From Echinicola shivajiensis (lineage in GTDB: Bacteria > Bacteroidota > Bacteroidia > Cytophagales > Cyclobacteriaceae), in contig NZ_JAHHZM010000002.1 in the NCBI RefSeq assembly GCF_018642165.1, positions 434,001-498,000 on the forward strand: a stretch of DNA of 64,000 bases, written 5' to 3'. A program made the translations under genes and the position numbers. Positions 61,474 to 64,000 of the stretch are shown here, piece by piece; positions within the stretch are counted from its first letter, which is position 1; every line of letters starts with the position of its first letter. The notes beneath the pieces are model-generated. The model ran no database searches. It saw only the letters and a list, made by a program, of their open reading frames with translations, and was not told where the DNA came from.

Positions 61474-63054
61474 ATGAAAAGTTTATTATATACTGTTATG
61501 GGAGTGATTGGCCTATTTGGCTTCAGCTCTTGTCAAAAAGCAGTGAAGGAGGAAACCAGCAAAAATGCTAGGCCTAATATCGTCTATATATATGCAGATG
61601 ACCTTGGCTTTGGTGAGATAGGCCCTAATGGCCAGGATAAGATCAAGACACCTAATTTGGATAAAATGGCCCAAGAAGGGATGTTGTTTAATCAGCATTA
61701 TACAGCTTCTCCAGTTTGTGCTCCTGCTAGATGTGCTTTATTGACGGGTATGCATACAGGGCATTCATATATCAGAGGCAATAAGCCAGTATTACCTGCT
61801 AGCTTTACTGATGAGGTAGAAAATGGTCAGGAACCTCTCCCAAAAGATCAGGTAACGATTGGTGAAATGTTACAAGGTGCCGGATATAAAACTGCAGGGA
61901 TAGGAAAGTGGGGACTTGGAATGACCGGAAATGAAGGGCATCCCAATAACCAGGGCTTTGATTATTTTTATGGTTTTCTTGACCAACGTCAGGCGCATAA
62001 TTTTTATCCAACCCATTTATGGGAAAATGATCAATGGGATAGCTTGAATAATCCTTATATTTTTGTTCATACTCCTTCTGCCCGTGGCAGTAAAGCCAAT
62101 CAAACTGCATTGGAGAATTTCAAAAAGAGTGATTTGAAATATGGTGATGAAGGCTTTTTTGATGCCTATATAGGGGAGGAATATGCTGTGGATAAGATGA
62201 CTGAAAAAGCGGAGCAGTTTATTCGTCAGAATAAAGACGAGGAATTCTTTTTGTATTTACCCTATACGATTCCCCACGTTTCACTTCAGGTTCCAAATGA
62301 AGCGCTGAAACCTTATCTAGGTAAGTTTGAGGAAGAACCTTATTTGGGACAACAGGGTTATGCACCACATGAGTTTCCTAAGTCAGCTTATGCTGCCATG
62401 ATCAGCTATTTGGATCAGGAAGTAGGGAAGATATTTGCTTTATTGGACGAATTGGGACTTGATGAAAATACCATTGTGATTTTTTCAAGTGACAACGGAC
62501 CAACCTTTAATGGTGGTGTAGATGCCGAATATTTTGAAAGTACAGCTGGTCTTAGAGGCTTAAAAATGGATGTATATGAAGGAGGGATCAGAATGCCGAT
62601 GATCGCTTGGTGGCCTGGAAAGATCAATGCAGGAAGCACTACAGACCATATTTCAGCTCAATACGATGTAATGGCCACTTTGGGTGAGTTAACTGGTTCT
62701 GAAGTTCCAACCAATTCGGATGGGATATCATTTTTGCCTACTTTATTGGGAAAAGATTCCGAACAGCAAGCCCATGAGTTTTTGTACTTTGAGTATCCTG
62801 AAAAAAGAGGACAGTTGGCAATTAGAATGGGGAAATGGAAAGGTGTAAAAACTGATCTTGCAAAGAACCCGGAAAATCAATGGCAGCTATTCAACCTGGA
62901 ACTTGATAGAAATGAAGAAAATGATGTGGCAGCTGCTCATCCGGGAATTTTGAAACAATTGGATGAGATTGTAGCAAAAGAGCATGCTTCTCCTAAATTT
63001 GATAATTGGAAGTTTGTGGACAAAATGCTGGAAATGGCTTCTGTTGAAAATTAA
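61474..63054 (+). CDS. S1-family sulfatase 3, arylsulfatase A-like, lipoprotein
   Basis: 526 residues. Lipobox FSSC (C20). The active site is VCAPARCALLTG with C82; the third position of the usual C-x-P-S-R is Ala, a permitted variant that still allows formylglycine formation. ADDLGFGEIGPNG and FSSDNGPTFNGG provide metal-binding residues, and KWGLGMTG follows. This is arylsulfatase A-type. It is 23 bases from sulfatase 4. Confidence 0.9.
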   Translation: MKSLLYTVMGVIGLFGFSSCQKAVKEETSKNARPNIVYIYADDLGFGEIGPNGQDKIKTPNLDKMAQEGMLFNQHYTASPVCAPARCALLTGMHTGHSYIRGNKPVLPASFTDEVENGQEPLPKDQVTIGEMLQGAGYKTAGIGKWGLGMTGNEGHPNNQGFDYFYGFLDQRQAHNFYPTHLWENDQWDSLNNPYIFVHTPSARGSKANQTALENFKKSDLKYGDEGFFDAYIGEEYAVDKMTEKAEQFIRQNKDEEFFLYLPYTIPHVSLQVPNEALKPYLGKFEEEPYLGQQGYAPHEFPKSAYAAMISYLDQEVGKIFALLDELGLDENTIVIFSSDNGPTFNGGVDAEYFESTAGLRGLKMDVYEGGIRMPMIAWWPGKINAGSTTDHISAQYDVMATLGELTGSEVPTNSDGISFLPTLLGKDSEQQAHEFLYFEYPEKRGQLAIRMGKWKGVKTDLAKNPENQWQLFNLELDRNEENDVAAAHPGILKQLDEIVAKEHASPKFDNWKFVDKMLEMASVEN

Positions 63055-63077
63055 CAGTGATCTAAACAATATCATTA

Positions 63078-64000
63078 ATGCTTAAAACAGCCAGATTATT
63101 ATCCTTTTTGCTTGTGTTGGCCAATGTGGTTCTCGGTGCTTGCACGGAAAAAGTATCAAAGTCCTCTGAGCAAAAAAGACCGAATATCATCCTGATCAAT
63201 GTTGATGATTTGGGATGGAAAGATTTGGGTTTTATGGGGAGTGACTACTATGAAACTCCCAATTTGGATAAATTCAGCCAAGAGGGAATGATCTTTACCA
63301 ACGCTTATGCAGGGGCTTCTAACTGTGCACCTTCTAGGGCCAATATGATCAGTGGTCAGTATGGGCCAAGACATGGGGTCTATACGGTGAGTCCTTCGGA
63401 TAGGGGAAATGCCAAAACCCGCAAATTGATTCCTACCAAAAATATAGATTCGCTTTCAGATTCCTTGTTTACAATAGGAGAGATGTTCCATGCCAATGGT
63501 TATACCACAGGTACTTTTGGAAAGTGGCATGTCAGTGAGGATCCAACCAAAATGGGCTTTGATGTCAATATAGGAGGGAATCATCGCGGGAACCCTGGTA
63601 GAGATGGTTATTTCACCCCTTATAATATAGAGCATATTGTGGATGGCCCTGAAGGGGAATATCTTACAGATAGGCTGACGGATGAAGCTATCAAATTTGT
63701 AAAAGACAATCAGGATGGACCTTTCTTTTTGTATTTAGCTTTCTATACTGTTCATAGTCCTTTGATGGGGAAACCTGAATTGGTTGAAAAGTTCAAAGCC
63801 AAACAAGGTTCTGGTGGCCAGGATAATGCAGTTTATGCAGCGATGGTTTATTCCATGGATGAGAATGTAGGTCGCTTGTTAGAAGTGGTTTCATCCTTGG
63901 GCTTAGAAGAAGAAACCATGGTGATTTTTACCTCAGATAATGGTGGCATTCGAAAGACCTCCAATCAATACCCTCTTAGAGCTGGTAAGGGGTCGTATTA
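63078..64000 (+). CDS. S1-family sulfatase 4, lipoprotein, C-terminus cut by the window edge
   Basis: At least 307 residues from ATG 63078; the 3' end is missing. Lipobox LGAC (C22). Catalytic C83 in NCAPSRANM, with NVDDLGWKDLG and FTSDNGG as metal segments, and FGKWHVSEDP. Likely the second gene of a pair with sulfatase 3. Substrate unknown. Confidence 0.85.
   Translation, partial: MLKTARLLSFLLVLANVVLGACTEKVSKSSEQKRPNIILINVDDLGWKDLGFMGSDYYETPNLDKFSQEGMIFTNAYAGASNCAPSRANMISGQYGPRHGVYTVSPSDRGNAKTRKLIPTKNIDSLSDSLFTIGEMFHANGYTTGTFGKWHVSEDPTKMGFDVNIGGNHRGNPGRDGYFTPYNIEHIVDGPEGEYLTDRLTDEAIKFVKDNQDGPFFLYLAFYTVHSPLMGKPELVEKFKAKQGSGGQDNAVYAAMVYSMDENVGRLLEVVSSLGLEEETMVIFTSDNGGIRKTSNQYPLRAGKGSY

Overview
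This 64 kb window looks like chromosomal DNA of a marine or saline member of the Bacteroidota, most likely Cytophagales and close to Cyclobacteriaceae (Cyclobacterium, Algoriphagus or Echinicola type). That placement is inferred from gene content: TonB-dependent receptors with an N-terminal carboxypeptidase-like domain, a receptor/DUF4249 lipoprotein pair, a lipidated BamA/TamA protein (TamL type), Bat proteins, a probable glycine-lipid acyltransferase pair, a sulfatase cluster, AT-rich spacers and TAnnTTTG-type -7 boxes. No rRNA, tRNA, CRISPR, insertion sequence or prophage was recognised.

Layout. 1-4620 (all minus): a truncated secreted protein, then an ABC exporter operon read as ATPase, two tandem paralogous permeases, a GntR/YtrA-type regulator and a DUF2807-like envelope protein; a 20-bp palindrome sits just before the ATPase start. 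4873-11130 (minus): a cobalamin salvage operon (BtuB-like receptor, Cys-rich protein, CobU, PP-loop ATPase, CobT, CobS, CobC-like phosphatase) behind a cobalamin riboswitch and a good promoter candidate. 11222-15258: aldo/keto reductase, two small unknown genes, a haloacid dehalogenase-like protein and a gene-poor stretch with an orphan terminator and a dispersed repeat. 15550-21994 (plus): TetR regulator with a palindromic operator candidate, then TolC, adaptor and RND pump. 22242-30447: LytTR protein, QueA, MenC, cold-shock protein, lactonase, PEP carboxylase and Dps.

30784-48709 is mostly housekeeping and envelope genes: a kinase-fold protein of unknown role, DUF3817, thioesterase, Pcm, riboflavin synthase, PAP2 phosphatase, HemF, TamL, SpoU methyltransferase, SBF transporter, YhhQ, RNase Z, STAS protein, PurC, a MORN/YwqK repeat protein, thiolase and a short Bat operon. 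48942-58005: TonB receptor plus DUF4249 lipoprotein, the GlsA/GlsB-like acyltransferase pair, a lipoprotein, an SDR/DUF2867 protein and a DJ-1/PfpI protein. 58301 to the window end: four consecutive S1-type sulfatases on the plus strand, the last cut by the edge.

The clearest functional units are cobalamin uptake and nucleotide-loop assembly, the TetR-controlled tripartite efflux pump, the GntR-linked ABC exporter, aminolipid synthesis and sulfated-glycan desulfation. The least explained items are the kinase-fold protein at 30784-31800, the PP-loop ATPase in the cobalamin operon, the 13.0-14.0 kb stretch and the paired Shine-Dalgarno/stop junctions in the ABC operon.
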